DNA of 64,000 nucleotides from Bathynomus jamesi (GCA_023014485.1 JAJOZX010002708.1:508001-572000); one strand, 5' to 3'. Shown: positions 42,301 through 55,100, counted from the first letter of the stretch. Notes: generated by a model not told the origin, from the sequence alone. Translations and numbers: made by a program.

Positions 42301-42481
42301 ATCAATTTATGTCCTATTATTTAGTAAAAGAGTCAATTTCTGAAATTTTAAGGTAAAATTGATGTAGGTAAGGGTTATTTTATTTCATTTTGGTTGGCCA
42401 ATTTCAAGTTTTGACATGAAAAGACTATATTTTCACTACCAAAATTGATTTGAAAAAAGCTGACAAAATTGACACACCCTA
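39380..42481 (-). mobile_element. Unnamed hAT-like DNA transposon, copy 2, perfect 8 bp target duplication
   Basis: ATACTTAG occurs at 39372-39379 and 42482-42489. The element starts TAGGGTGTATCAATTTTG and ends CAAAATTGACACACCCTA. The inverted repeats extend, with gaps, about 160 bp inward; CTACCTACATCAATTTTA near 39508 is mirrored near 42347-42364. The 3.1 kb body holds a decayed minus-strand gene related to the one in copy 1. Both copies share TAGGG starts, long subterminal inverted repeats and 8-9 bp duplications, which defines the family. Confidence 0.9.
39623..41900 (-). pseudogene. Transposase-like gene of the unnamed family, frameshifted
   Basis: In order from the N-terminus: ELKLTKLWHKAVETSLGKGK and NKFLHTLDTLLDIFNCQCPI (41495-41640) form a short module with a Cys pair. 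In another frame come KIPVLELAFIKAQRTK and IGSADYSETKK. A lysine/glutamate-rich segment and a serine-rich linker (FFESSSDEQKAATSEDSSK) follow. RETAEIATAAWIDAGL leads to GLSCLLFDGRRDE (about 40875), holding the first conserved aspartate. CDLHTGELPLRRLIQELDGP, WSGPLGNMLDEATELEINTK, LSTDQ and SRWLTTA follow (40290-40640). The C-terminus is in the frame 39623-40276. Copy 1 has the same blocks in the same order. At least three frameshifts are present. Confidence 0.7.
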
Positions 42482-42519
42482 ATACTTAGATTCCACAGAT
42501 TTCGGGACAGATTTCGGGG

Positions 42520-42563
42520 GGGGGGGGGCATGGCCCCCATGGCCCCCCCTGGCTGCGCCACTG
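42520..42563 (-). repeat. hAT-like terminal fragment next to a G/C run
   Basis: Read on the minus strand, this starts CAGTGGCGCAGCCAGGGGGG at 42563, a typical hAT-type end, and continues into GGCCATGGGGGCCATG, which is palindromic. The other end is not found. It directly abuts the target site of transposon copy 2. Confidence 0.55.
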
Positions 42564-42569
42564 GTTGTC

Positions 42570-43558
42570 AGTCTCCAGTTTCATTTTCAAAGTAAAATTG
42601 GGGATGAAACCTCTAACTTGCAATCTATATAAAAAATAAACTTTGAAAATTTCATAATTTGCTCTCATACAGTAGGTATATTATTAAAAAATTCAGGAGC
42701 CAAAATTGCAGTTAGTAAGCACCTGCAAATATTCAAATGGCACTGCTTAGTTGCTTCCAGTTTGGTTAACTTGATGGTTGAGCCTAAATCTCTGGATTTT
42801 GAATTGGTTAAAATTACCACTATTTCTGAGTTCAAAGTTAGGCCTTAGTAGTCTACACACTTGAGAATCCTAATAGGCCTTGACCCATGTTCAACTGAAC
42901 CATTTTTACATTGGATTTATTCATTTGAATTCAAGCTCATTGCAATGTAGTAATAGCATAAGTTAGGTATAAGTCAAATTGTATATTTTTTTTAGGTTTG
43001 ACGACATTTCATTAATAATAAGTTAAGAATTTAGCTACAATTTAATTACTGAACTGTAAGCACTGACATATTCAGAATGTCCTTTTTAAAAAATTTAGTA
43101 ATTTTTTAGTTGATAAAAAATAAAAATGAATATTTGTTTAATGATACCAATTGAAACTTTCTCCTCGTAAATTAAACCACCTTATTGTCATAAGTATTAA
43201 TTTTCATATCACCATTGTAAACATTTCTGAAGTGTATTAAACATTTATCAACCATTCTAGGTTTTGCATTTTATGAAAGATTGTGTTTTTTGCTATTGAA
43301 GCTTTTTGTTGCATTTATGGACCATTTCTGTGAGCACATTTCAAACTTGAAATTTTTTATTTTTAGTGTTGGGTTGGTCAGAGTGAAGCACTCTAGGCCT
43401 GAATAAATGTTAAACTTTAGCATTCTGAGTTGTTATAGATTATAAAACTTTAAAACTAGAGTGTACCCGGCAAAAAAATATCATATAAATAGAAAATACA
43501 TTATTATTAGTATTATTAGCTTGCTTGCAGTTACATTTTTAATGCACAATGTTCTCTA
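42570..43558. other. AT-rich DNA, nothing recognised
   Basis: No coding frame, inverted repeat or tandem repeat was seen over about 1 kb before the first satellite monomer. Confidence 0.5.
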
Positions 43559-43853
43559 AATTTTCAATTTTTCGTCAAATACCAAACACTAAGGATTGTC
43601 TCATTGTTTTGCACAAATGCTGAGATTAATATGAAGATACTTCAGGTAAAATATTTAATAATTACTCCGAGTAGTTTAGGAATTATGGGATATTTTCCAA
43701 TCTTTACACTACCATATATCGAATACCTCCTTATTTAAAATCGATATCAAAGAAAGCGTTTATATTTCTTTCATTACTCTCTATTCGGATGATTATGGGA
43801 AAGTTTCAACAGAACTGAATTTTTGTCGAAAAATTGGAAAATGCAGTCTAAAG
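43559..43853 (+). repeat. Isolated satellite monomer
   Basis: One monomer of the satellite that forms the array after 48.5 kb. It has TTTTCAATTTTTCGTCAAAT, ACCATATATCGAATACCTCC, AAAATCGATATCAAAG and TTTTTGTCGAAAAATTGGAA in the same order and spacing as the array. It ends at GCAGTCTAAAG, where an hAT-like end begins. Confidence 0.9.
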
Positions 43854-44111
43854 CAGTGGTTCCCAATCTTTTTCACTCCATTCCCCCCCCCCCCCCACGC
43901 TTGGGGAACCACCAAAATCCCTGTGAACCCCCTTAATTTTAATTTTTTCCCCAAAACCCATAAAAATAATTAGAAACCTCTGTAGCCCTGTAAAAACATC
44001 GGTTTTTTCTCCTGTCCGAACGAAAAATTATTGTACCTTCGTAAAACTTCGCAGTTACCTTTAATTCGATCTTAATTCTTTTAAAATATAAATTTTTTTA
44101 TTGGAGATTTA

Positions 44112-44202
<91 letters not shown>

Positions 44203-45592
44203 GTCTAATGTGCGACTTGCAAAGAAGGCACCACAATCATACTGTAAATAAGCATAATTTCAACTTAAATAATTGTTAATGATTTGTATAACGTCTTTTC
44301 CTGCCTGAAAGAAAGTATTCACTAATTGTAAATTCATTAAATATTAATCAATTAATGTTTTTGGAATTTCTTACCAAGATGAGTAAATATTGTAATAAAG
44401 ACAGGTGGACAGTAATTCTTAGCATATCAAACAGCTGCTGCGCTATTCGTTAAACATATCTTTGAAAATATTGTTTGGTTATAAAATATTAAAATTAATG
44501 TATAAATAATTAAGACATTAATTTTTGTGTTTTGTTTATTCCAAAGATTTATTTATGGCTCTCGAAAACAGACCTCATTTCTTTTTAGTTTCTCATTTAT
44601 GGCTTCTAAAACGAGGTTGCCAACTTCCATTTAAGGTCCAACTGAACGGCAATTTAAAACTTGGCTGGACGGGTCCGTAGATTTATTAAAAAAAAGAAGA
44701 AAAAAAAAAAGTCCGCATCTATTTTGACGTGTTTACAAATCGAAGTTTGACTTCGGTTATATATCAATGTCAGTTGCTCTGACATTTTCAGTTTGAAAGG
44801 GGATTAATCTGTTCGAGGGATCTCACCTCCTTCCCACGAACGAATTCCCACGAGCACAAGTTAATCCCTCCAAAGTAATTGCCAAGTCAGTGGACGGTTT
44901 TTTGGGTAAATAACTTTTTATTTGAAATAAACACATCGCGATTATTAAAACGATTAATCATGTCTATTTACTCTCACTATATTTATATAGATGAAATGCA
45001 ACATACTTACTATTATACAATATAATACCTTTATTGCCTTATAAAGCCTTTCTAAATAGATGTGATTTCTATTTTGATTTCATCGTTATACATTATGTTG
45101 CTGAGATTTGAGTTGTCTACCTTCTGCATCGCATGGTTTGGCTTCTGATTAAATTTCTGTACGTAAATTCCTTTTTCCTTCGTTCTGAAAGTCATCGCTG
45201 AATAAAATTCAGTGTCCCTTTACACAATACTTTTCGTATCACCGTCAATATTTGCTTTATTTTTATTAATTTTTAAATTGCAGCGAAACGTTGCAACAAT
45301 TTTTTTAAAAAAACTTTGTCTACTGTATTTACTAAAGTTACAAATTTTTCTTTTCATATATTGTAACCCCCCACCCCCCAATATACATTTACTATATTTT
45401 AAGCAGTTTTTACTTATTTATTCTACGACTTTATTTACTTCTAAACATAGAAGGAGTAAAACAACCATATTGACCAGGTTCCTTCTAAAATAACATTATC
45501 AGTTAGGCTAACTTTACATTATTCAACTTATTTATAAGCTAGTGATCCTAAATATATGACTAATTTATTAAACAAATTTCTTTTCAAAAATA
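43854..45592. other. hAT-like end, long (TA)n and unassigned DNA
   Basis: CAGTGGTTCCCAATCTTTTT at 43854 is a typical hAT-type terminus, but no matching right end was found before 48.55 kb. A C-run lies at 43885-43897 and about 37 TA units at 44113-44187. Positions 44200-45590 show no gene that I can support. Confidence 0.5.
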
Positions 45593-46580
45593 GGAAGAAA
45601 CACGACAACAGCCATTCCAGAATCAGACAGTCACTACCAACAATATATAACAACCCACAGCAAATACATTCTTCTTTGAACCAATTCTGCCCTCAAACCT
45701 CAGCCACATTGAAAAACTTAAAAAAATAAAAACAGGTACCAGTTCAATTCCAGTAAAATTATATAAACTAATATAAGATGATATAGCAATCCCACTCACA
45801 CGACTTATTACTGAATCAGTAGTACAAATTACTGAAGATCACCAAGGTTTGTCCAGTATTCAAATCAGGCAGCCCTGAGTTTCCATCCAATTACCGGCCA
45901 ATCTCCATATTGCCAACTTTAAGTGAAGTATTTGAATGAATCGTATACAAAAGACTAATAAAATTCTTAGCTAAATACGATATTCTAGCAAAATGTAATT
46001 TGGATTTAGAGAAGGCCAAACCACAGAAGACGCTATCAACATGCGACTAGAAAATATCAATAAAAACCTAAACTATAAAGAACACACAATCTTAATTTCC
46101 TCTCCCTGTCGAAAGCCTTTGATAAATGAGTACATTTATTCATCCACATTACAGTATGGGGTAGTACAATATCCGCTACAAGTAATCCCTAAAAAATACT
46201 TACGAACTCTCTCAAACAACGATAACAGACAATCTCTTACCTCTCCAATGTTAAGAGATTTAAATATTCTAAAACTAAATGTACATGTTGATACCGACAG
46301 TAAGTTTATACAAATCAAAGTTGCTAATAACAGAAACTGTACAGTACTTCGACCATTCACAGGGCGATTACCCTGCATCTGACCATCCATAATTATAATA
46401 CAAGGCTTCCCAATGATTTCATATACGTAAACCAAATTATTCAATGCAACTTGCAGGACGAAATGCTTTCTCCTACAAAGAAGCAGATATCTGGAACGTT
46501 ATACCTACATATAAATGTCAGGCAAGCACCATCATTAATTTGTTTCGCAAATTATTAAAGAAACAATTTATTAACTCCTA
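45593..46580 (+). pseudogene. Jockey-like LINE, copy B, internally deleted
   Basis: Near 45850-45990 the plus strand encodes FKSGSPEFPSNYRPISILPT and SEVFE-IVYKRLIKFLAKYD, the fingers part of a reverse transcriptase. The palm with the YADD motif is missing. The sequence jumps to VIPKKYLRTLSNNDNRQSLT and RDLNILKLN (46180-46280), which matches VIHKKCLRTLSNNDNRQSHT at 17.97 kb in copy A. It is therefore the same family with an internal deletion and scattered stops. Confidence 0.8.
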
Positions 46581-46739
46581 TTAATATATATATATATGAT
46601 GTCCACAACCCCCCCCCCCCTCCTCAAAATTATAGTTATAATTTTATTGCTATGGCATATACTGTAGGAAGCTAATTAAATGCTCATTTTGAAGCTATGA
46701 CTTGGAAGTTTTATATGACATAAAAATCTCAACAGTTCA

Positions 46740-47470
46740 CAGCTCAGGTAAGACCTCACTTTTCATTATATTTTGGTAACGTTCCTGGTTCACTGTCAAC
46801 TGAATTCCCTCATCATCTTCAACGTAAAACGGTCCTAGGATGCCGTGATGGCACACCAAATGGTAACTTTCTCCTTGGATCGTGTTGTCACATCAAGAAT
46901 ATCTTTATTGGCAAGATGCTGTAACCCCAATAAACGCATTTTATTGCGATTGGTGACAACCTGTACAAGCGTCACATGGCATTCATCAGTAAAGACGGTC
47001 TTCTTCAAGAAGTCTGCGTCGTCTTCCAACTTATTGGACATCCACTAAGCAAAAGCCACACGCTTGCCTTGCTGCTGGTCAGTGAGAGGGGCCTGTACAT
47101 TGATTTCGTACGGAAATGCATGAAGGCAGGATCTTCTGAGTCGATGAACGTTTCAAGCCGAGTTCATTGCACATTTGCAAATGTGCCTGATTGGCATTCT
47201 TGGACTATGAACTACAGTTTCACGGCTTTTCCTGGAATTCTCCAGCGTTCTCAAAGTTTTTAGGCGTCCACTATGTCCTTTATGGAGTGGTTGAAGTGTC
47301 CCATGAGTATTGAACTTCTTTATGAAAGCTCTGATTGATTTGCGATCGGGATCTTTGTGAACTTCAAAGATACTGCAAAACTTTCGCTGTATTGCAATCA
47401 GAGCCGAAAAAAACACATTATTAGGCCAATGGCCGTCCGATAACTGTCATTTTTGGGCATTCACTCTGCC
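46740..47470 (-). pseudogene. Mariner/IS630-type transposase, N-terminal and first catalytic part
   Basis: The minus strand reads QRKFCSIFEVHKDPDRKSIR and LKTLRTLENSRKSRETVVHS (47200-47390), the helix-turn-helix part. LKKTVFTDECHVTLVQVVTN (46945-47005) follows, holding the first catalytic aspartate, and then EKVTIWCAI. The second half of the catalytic domain is degraded. The type resembles the transposase at 34449-35539. Its 5' side is interrupted by the hAT element at 47478. Confidence 0.7.
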
Positions 47471-47477
47471 TCTAGAC

Positions 47478-48264
47478 CAGGGGTCCCCAAAGTGGTCGAT
47501 ATCGACCCCCAGGGGTCGATAAGACATTTTCGGGGGTCAAAAATTCCTCGGGGGTCGATTGGGGGTCGATTAGAAATTGTTGATACAGAAGCATATCAGC
47601 ATCACATCATTGCACGCCTTATTAAATATTGTTGGTCAAATCGGCATAATGTTTTGTGCAGAAAGCAAAAGTCGTATAATCTACAAATTGGCAAACCTGT
47701 GTCCACCCCGCTGACAGTTGTGATTGCGCCAATCAGAAAGCATTGTGAGCGTGACGTATTTTTTTGTGGATCTCGAAGTTAAATCACTGTTCAAAAATAC
47801 GACCCTCAGTAACTTCTGGAGTAATGTAAATATTGTCAATAAGTATCCCAAACTTTGTGCAGCGGTAAACCCCTTTTTACTTGCATTCCCAAGTTCCTAT
47901 ATGGTTGAGGCTGGTTTTAGCCATGTAAATTCAGTCCTAACAAAGCAGAGGAACAAACTGAACATAGAAGAGCGTGGTGAGTTAAGACTAAAACTCACTA
48001 ATTTACAACCAAATATTAGTGCTCTTCTCAAAGATCATCAACCACATCCCTCCCATTAAAGATGTCAGACGATCAATAAAAAAGGTAAAGTTGGTTTATT
48101 AAACTTTATTATAATATTTTACTATTATTGTATATATTTTTATTTAGTTATTCTACCTTTAACTACGACTTATAGATTTTTATTAATTAAAAAAATTAAG
48201 GGGTCGATAAAAGGTCAAGGATTCCATGAAGGGGTCGACAGTCAAAAAAGTTTGGGGACCCCTG
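47478..48264 (+). mobile_element. hAT internal-deletion derivative, perfect 8 bp target duplication
   Basis: It starts CAGGGGTCCCCAAAGTGGTC and ends AGTTTGGGGACCCCTG. CTCTAGAC occurs at 47470-47477 and 48265-48272. The 787 bp element retains the end of a transposase frame (47724-48059). GGGGTCGAT-type repeats sit near both ends and may be transposase binding sites. Confidence 0.95.
47724..48059 (+). CDS. C-terminal hAT transposase fragment (ZBED5-like)
   Basis: The frame includes TTLSNFWSNVNIVNKYPKLC, then LAFPSSYMVEAGFSHVNSVL and TKQRNKLNIEERGELRLKLT. This is the dimerisation region of ZBED5/SCAND3-like hAT proteins, with the usual FS-x-(M/V)-N core. About 110 residues remain, uninterrupted to the stop. 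The zinc finger and catalytic core are deleted. Confidence 0.8.
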   Translation: MRQSESIVSVTYFFVDLEVKSLFKNTTLSNFWSNVNIVNKYPKLCAAVNPFLLAFPSSYMVEAGFSHVNSVLTKQRNKLNIEERGELRLKLTNLQPNISALLKDHQPHPSH

Positions 48265-48272
48265 CTCTAGAC

Positions 48273-48549
48273 CCACTTGGGGGTGTTGCCAACTAGCAAT
48301 TTATAAACAAACTATGAATATTTCTTAATCACAAAACATTTAATTAAACATTATTAAATTCTTATAAACAAAAAATTTAATGCTTAAGTAGATATTACGA
48401 CAAAAATAATTTAGTTATTTTAATACACATAAACTCCAATAGGTAAGTTATTTCGTCAGTACTTAAGGATGTCAGTGAAAAGTCGGCTGGTAAAGCTGGA
48501 CAGATACTTATTAACCTGTTGCACTCTTAATATATCAGACAAATAGGCC
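48273..48549. other. Spacer before the satellite array
   Basis: AT-rich; the flank of the mariner remnant continues here after the hAT insertion. Nothing else is recognised. Confidence 0.4.
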
Positions 48550-51500
48550 CTTTAATAAATAAAACAGTACAGGATTGTCTTGAAATTTTGCACACTTGTT
48601 GAGGTTAATATAAAGGTATTAAATGTAAAATATTTAATAATTACTCCAAATAGTTTAGGAATTATAAAACATTTTCCAGTCTGTACACAACCATATATCG
48701 AATATCTCCTTTTTACAAATCGATATGAAATGGAGAGTTTATATTTCTTTCGTTACTCTCCATTGTGATGATCTGATGTAAGCAATGTTTGAACGAAATC
48801 GAATTTTTGTTGAAATACCAAGCACTAATGGATTGTATTGATATCTTGTTGTTGGGTTTAATATGAAGGTTTAAATGTAAAATATTTAAAAAGTAGTCCA
48901 ATTAGCTAAGGAGTTTCAGAACATTTCCCAATCCGTACACAACCATATATAGAATATCTCCTGTTCACAAATCGATATGAAACAAATTGTTTATATTTCT
49001 TTCATTACTCTCCATTGCGATGATCTGAACAAAGTTTGAACCAAATCGATATTTGTCGAAAAATGGGAAAATTCACAGAATAAAGCCTTCGAAATTTTAA
49101 ATTTTTCTTCAAATACCAGATACTATGGATTGTATTAAAATCTTGCACATTTGTTGGCATTAATATGAACGTATTAAATGTAAAATATTTCATAATTAGT
49201 CCAATTGGTTTAGGGGTACAAAACATTTTCCAATCCGTACCAAACTATATACCGAATATCTCCTTTCTAAAAATCGATATGAAACGGAGAGCTTGTATTT
49301 CTTTCGTTGCTCTCCCTTGTGATAATCTAGGGATTCTTTGAAAGAAATCGAATTTTTATAGAAAAATTGGAAAATGCTCAATCTAAAGCCTTCGAAATTT
49401 TCAATTTTTCCTCAAATACCAAACACTATGGATTCTATTGAAATTTTTATCATTTGTTGGCATTAATATGAAGGTATTAAATGTAATATATTTAATAATT
49501 AGTCCAATTAGTTTAGGGGTTATAAAACATTTTCCAATCCATACACAACCATAGAGTATACTGAATATCTCCTTTTTACAAATCGATATGAAACGGAGAA
49601 TTTGTATTTCTTTCGTTACTCTCCATTGTGATAACCTAGGGAATGTTTGTACCAAATCGAATTTTTGTCGAAAAATGGGAAAATGCTCTATCTAAAGCCT
49701 TCAAAATTTTCAATTTTTCTTCAAATACCAAACACTATGGATGGTATTGAAATCTTGTACAGTTGTGGGGATTGATATGAAGGTATTAAGTGTAAAATAT
49801 TTAAGAATTATTCCAATTAGCTCAGGGTTTATAAAACATTTTCCAGTCTTTACACTATCATATATTGAAAATCTCCTTATTTAAACGCGATATTAAACAA
49901 ATTGTTTATATTTCTTTCATTACTCTCCACTGTTATGATCTTTGGAAAGTTTGAACGAAATCGAATTTTAATCGAAAAATAGGAGAATGCTCAGTGTAAA
50001 GCCTTCGAAATTTTAAATTTTTCCTCAAATACCAAACACTATACATTGTATTGAAAACTTGCGCAGTTGTTGGCATTAATATGAAAGTATTAAATATAAA
50101 ATATGTAATAATTAGTCCAATTACTTTTGGATTTATAGTACATTTTTTAATCCATACAGAACCATTTTCGTTACTATCCATGGTGATAATCTAGGGACTG
50201 TTTGAAGGCAATCGAATTTTTGTCGAAAAATGGGAAAATGCTCTGTCTGAAGCCTTCGAAATTTTCAATTTTTCTTCAAATACCAAACACTATGGATTGT
50301 ATTGAAATCTTGCACAGTTGTGAGGATTAATATGAAGGTATTAATTGTAAAATATTTAAGAATTATTCCAATTACCTCAGGGTTTATAAAACATTTTCCA
50401 ATCTTTACACTATCATATATCGAAAATCTCCTTATTGAAAAGCGATATGAAAAAATTGTTTATATTTCTTTCATTACTCTCCATTGTGATTATCTTGGGG
50501 GTTTGAACCAAATCAAATTTTTGTCGGAAAATTGGAAAATGCTCAGTCTCAAGCCTTCGAAATTTTAAATTTTTCCTCAAATATCAAACAGTATGGATTG
50601 TAGTGAAATCTTGCACAGTTGTTGACATTACTATGAAGGTACTAAATGTAAAATATTTAATAATTACTCCAATTAGTTTAGAGGTTACAGAACATTTTCC
50701 AATCCGTACACAACCACATATCGAATATCTCCTTTTTACAAATCGATATGAAATGGAGAGTTTGTATTTCCTTCGTTACTCTCCCTTGTGATACTCAAGA
50801 GAATGTTTGAACCAAACCAAATTTTCGTCGAAAAATGTGAAAATGCTCAGTCTGAAGACTTCGAAATTTTCAATTTTTGCTCAAATACAAAACACTATGG
50901 ATTATATTGAAATCTTGAACAGTTCTTTCATTACTCTCCATTGTGATTATCTTGGGGGAGTTTGAACCAAATCAAATTTTTGTCGGAAAATGGGAAAATG
51001 CTGTCTCAAGCCTTCGAAATTTTAAATTTTTCCTCAAATATCAAACAGTATGGATTGTAGTGAAATCTTGCACAGTTGTTGACATTACTATGAAGGTACT
51101 AAATGTAAAATATTTAATAATTACTCCAATTAGTTTAGAGGTTACAGAACATTTTCCAATCCGTAAACAACCACATATCGAATATCTCCTTTTTACAAAT
51201 CGATATGAAATGGAGAGTTTGTATTTCCTTCGTTACTCTCCCTTGTGATACTGAAGGGAATGTTTGAACCAAACCAAATTTTCGTCGAAAAATGTGAAAA
51301 TGCTCAGTCTGAAGACTTCGAAATTTTCAATTTTTGCTCAAATACAAAACACTATGGATTATATTGAAATCTTGAACATTTGTGGGGAATAATATGAAGG
51401 TATTAAGTATAAAATATTTAAGAATTATTCCAATTAGCTCAGGGTTTATAAAACATTTTCCAATTTTTACACTATCATATATCGAAAATCTCCTTATTTA

Positions 51501-52100
51501 AACGCGATAATAAACAAATTGTTTATATTTCTTTAATTACTCTCCCTTGTGACACTCAAGGGAATGTTTGAACCAAATTGAATTTTCGTCGAAAAAAGGG
51601 AAAATGCACAGTTTAATGATTTCAAAATTTTAATTTTTTTCTCGAATACCAAACACTATGAATTGTATTGAAATCTTGCACAGTTGTTGGCATTAATATG
51701 AAGTTATTAAATGTAAAATATTTAAAAATTAGTGCAATTAACTTAGGAGTTACAAAAAAATTTCCAATCTTTACACTATCATATATCGAAAATTTCCTGA
51801 TTTAAAAGCGACATGAAACAAATTGTTTATATTTCTTTCATAACTCTCCATTGTGATGATCTTGGGAAATATGAACAAAAATCGAATTTTTGTCGAAAAA
51901 TGGGAAAATGCTGTCTAAAGCCTTCGAAATTTTTAATTTTTCCTCAAATACCAAACACTATGAATTGTATTGAAATCTTGCACATTTTTCGGATTAATAT
52001 GAAGGAATTAAATCTAAAATATTTAATAATTATTCCAATTAGTTTAGGAGTTATAAAACATTTTCCAATCCGTACAGAAGATACACAGAAGATAAGATTA
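48550..52100 (+). repeat. Satellite array, subfamily 1, about 300 bp monomer
   Basis: Monomers contain CCTTCGAAATTTTCAATTTT, ACCAAACACTATGGATTGTA, TTGCACAGTTGTTGGCATTA, CATATATCGAATATCTCC and TTACAAATCGATATGAAA in order. Spacing of the CATATATCGAATATCTCC landmark is about 300 bp, with a few deleted monomers of about 250 bp. Repeated 60-codon frames are by-products of the repeat. Diagnostic bases (GGATTGTA, CTCCTTTTTAC) separate it from subfamily 2. Confidence 0.95.
50471..51384 (+). repeat. Recent 457 bp tandem duplication inside the satellite
   Basis: The segment at 50471-50927 is repeated at 50928-51384 with very few differences; GTATGGATTGTAGTGAAATC at 50591 recurs at 51048. The length is about one and a half monomers, so the exchange was out of register. 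Confidence 0.85.
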
Positions 52101-55100
52101 ATATAAATATCTTAAACATAAAATATTTAATAATTACAACAATTAGTTTAGGGAGTAATGTGACATTTTCGAATGTTTAGTCTACCATATATCGAATATC
52201 TCTATATTTAAAATCGTTATCAATGAAAGACTATATTTTTTTCATTTCTCTCCATTCTGATGAAATTTGCAAACTTGGAGCAAGATCCAACTTTTCTCGA
52301 AAAATGGGAAAACGCACAGTCGAAAGCCTTCGAAATTTTCAATTTTTCTTTAAATACAAAACTGTATGAACTCTGTAGAAATTTTGTACAAAAGATAGGA
52401 TTAATATAAATGTGTTAAATATAAAATATTTAATAATTACAACAACTTGTTTAGGATTTATGGGACATTTTCGAATCTTTAGTCTACCATATATCGAATA
52501 TCTCTCTATTTAAAATCGATATCAATGAAAGCCTTTCTTTTACTTTAATTACTCTCCATTCTGATGATATTTGGAAAGTTTGAGCAAAATTAAATTTTTG
52601 TCGAAAAATGGGAAAACGCACAGTCGAAAGCCTTCGAAATTTTCAATTTTTCTTTAAATAGAAAACTGTATGAACACTGTAGAAATATTGCACAGAAGAT
52701 AGGATTAATATAAATGTCTTAAATATAAAATATTTAATAATTACAACAATTTGTTTAGGATTTATGGGACATTTTCGAATCTTTTGTCTACCATATATCG
52801 AATATCTCTCTATTTAAAATTGATATCAATGAAAGCCTTTCTATTACTTTAATTACTCTCCATTCTGATGATATTTGGAAAGTTTGAGCAAAATTAAATT
52901 TTCAATTTTTCTTTAAATATCAAACACTATGAATTCTGTAGAAAATTTGCACAGTATATACGATTAATATAAATGTCTTAAATATAAAATATTTAATAAT
53001 TACAACAATTTGTTTAGGATTTATGGAACATTTTTGAATCTTTAGTCTACCATATATCGAATATCTCTCTATTTAAAATCGATATCAATGAAAGCCTTTA
53101 TTTTACTTTAATTACTCTCCATTCTGATGATATTTGGAAAGTTTGAGCAAAATTAAATTTTTGTCGAAAAAAGGGAAAATGCACAGTCGAAAGCCTTCGA
53201 AATTTTCAATTTTTCTTTAAATACCAAACTCTATGAATTCTCTACAAATTTTGCACAGAAGATAGTATTAATATAAATGTCTTAAATATAAAATATTTAA
53301 TAATTACAACAATTAGTTTAGAAGTAATGTAACATTTTCCTATGTTTAGTCTACCATATATCGAATATCTCTTTATTTAAAATCGATATCAATGAAACCT
53401 TTTATGTTTTGTCATTACTCTCCATTGTGATGACATTTGCAAAGTTTGAGTAAGATCAAACTTTTCTCGAAAAATGGGAAAACGCACATTCGAAAGCCTT
53501 CGAAATTTCCAATTTTTCTTCTAATACCAAACTGTATGAATTCTGTAGAAACTTTGCTCAAAAGATAGGAATAATATAAATGTCTTAAATAGAAAATATT
53601 TAATTATTACTGCAATTAGATAAGGAAGTATGGGATTTTTCCAAACTTTCCTCTACGATATATCGAAAATCTCTTTATTTAAAATCGATATCAATCAAAG
53701 CCTTTATATTTCTTTCATCACTCTCCATTGTGATGATATTTCGAAAGTTTGAGCAACATCAAATTTTTGTCGAAAAAAGAGAAAATGCACAGTTGAATGC
53801 CTTCGAAATTTTCAATTTTTCTTTATATATCAACCACTATGAATTCTGTAGAAATTTTGCACAGAAGATAAGATTAATATAAATGTCTTAAATATAAAAA
53901 ATTTAATAATTACAACAATTAGTTTAGGAGTAATGTGACATTTTCGAATCTTTTGTCTACCATATATCGAATATCTCTTTATTTAAAATCGATATCAATG
54001 AAAGACTTCATATTTTTTTCATTACTCTCCATTGTGATGACATTTGCAAACTTTGAGCAAGCTCAAACTTTTCTCGAAAAATGGGAAAACGCACAGTCGA
54101 AAGCATTCGAAATTTTCAATTTTTCTTTAAATACAAAACTGTATGAACTCCGTAGAAATTTTGCACAGGAGATACGATAAATATAAATGTCTTAAATATA
54201 AAATATTTAATAATTACAACAATTTGTTTAGGATTTATGGGACATTTTCGAATCTTTAGTCTACCATATATCGAATATCTCTCTATTTAAAATCGATATC
54301 AATGAAAGCCTTTATTTTACTTACATTACACTCCATTCTGATGATATTTGGAAAGTTTGAGCAACATCAAATTTTGTCGAAAAAAGAGAAAATGCACAGT
54401 CGAATGCCTTCGAAATTTTCAATTTTTCTTTATATATCAACCACTATGAATTCTGTAGAAATTTTGCACAGAAGATAAGATTAATATAAATGTCTTAAAT
54501 ATAAAATATTTAATAATTACAACAATTAGTTTAGGAGTAATGTAACATTTTCGAATGTTTAGTCTACCATATATCGAATATCTCTTTATTTAAAATCGAT
54601 ATCAAAGAAAGCCTTTATATTTTTTTCATTACTCTCCATTGTGATGACATTTGCAAAGTTTGAGGAAGATCAAACTTTTCTCGAAAAATGGGAAAACGCA
54701 CATTCGAAAGCCTTCGAAATTTCCAATTTTTCTTCGAATAGCAAACTGTATGAATTTTGTAGAAACTTTGCTCAAAAGATAGGAATAATATAAAGGTCTT
54801 AAATAGAAAATATTTAATTTTTACTGCTATAGGTTATGGAATTATCGGATTTTTCCAAACTCTACTCTACGATATATCGAAAATCTCTTTATTTAAAATC
54901 GATATCAATGAAATCCTTTATATTTCTTTTATTACTCTCCATTGTGATGATATTTCGAAATTTTGCACAGAAGAAAAGATTAATATAAATGTCTTAAACA
55001 TAAAATATTTAATAATTACAACAATTAGTTTAGGAGTAATGTGACATTTTCGAATGTTTATTCTACCATATATCGAATATCTCTTTATTTAAAATCGTTA

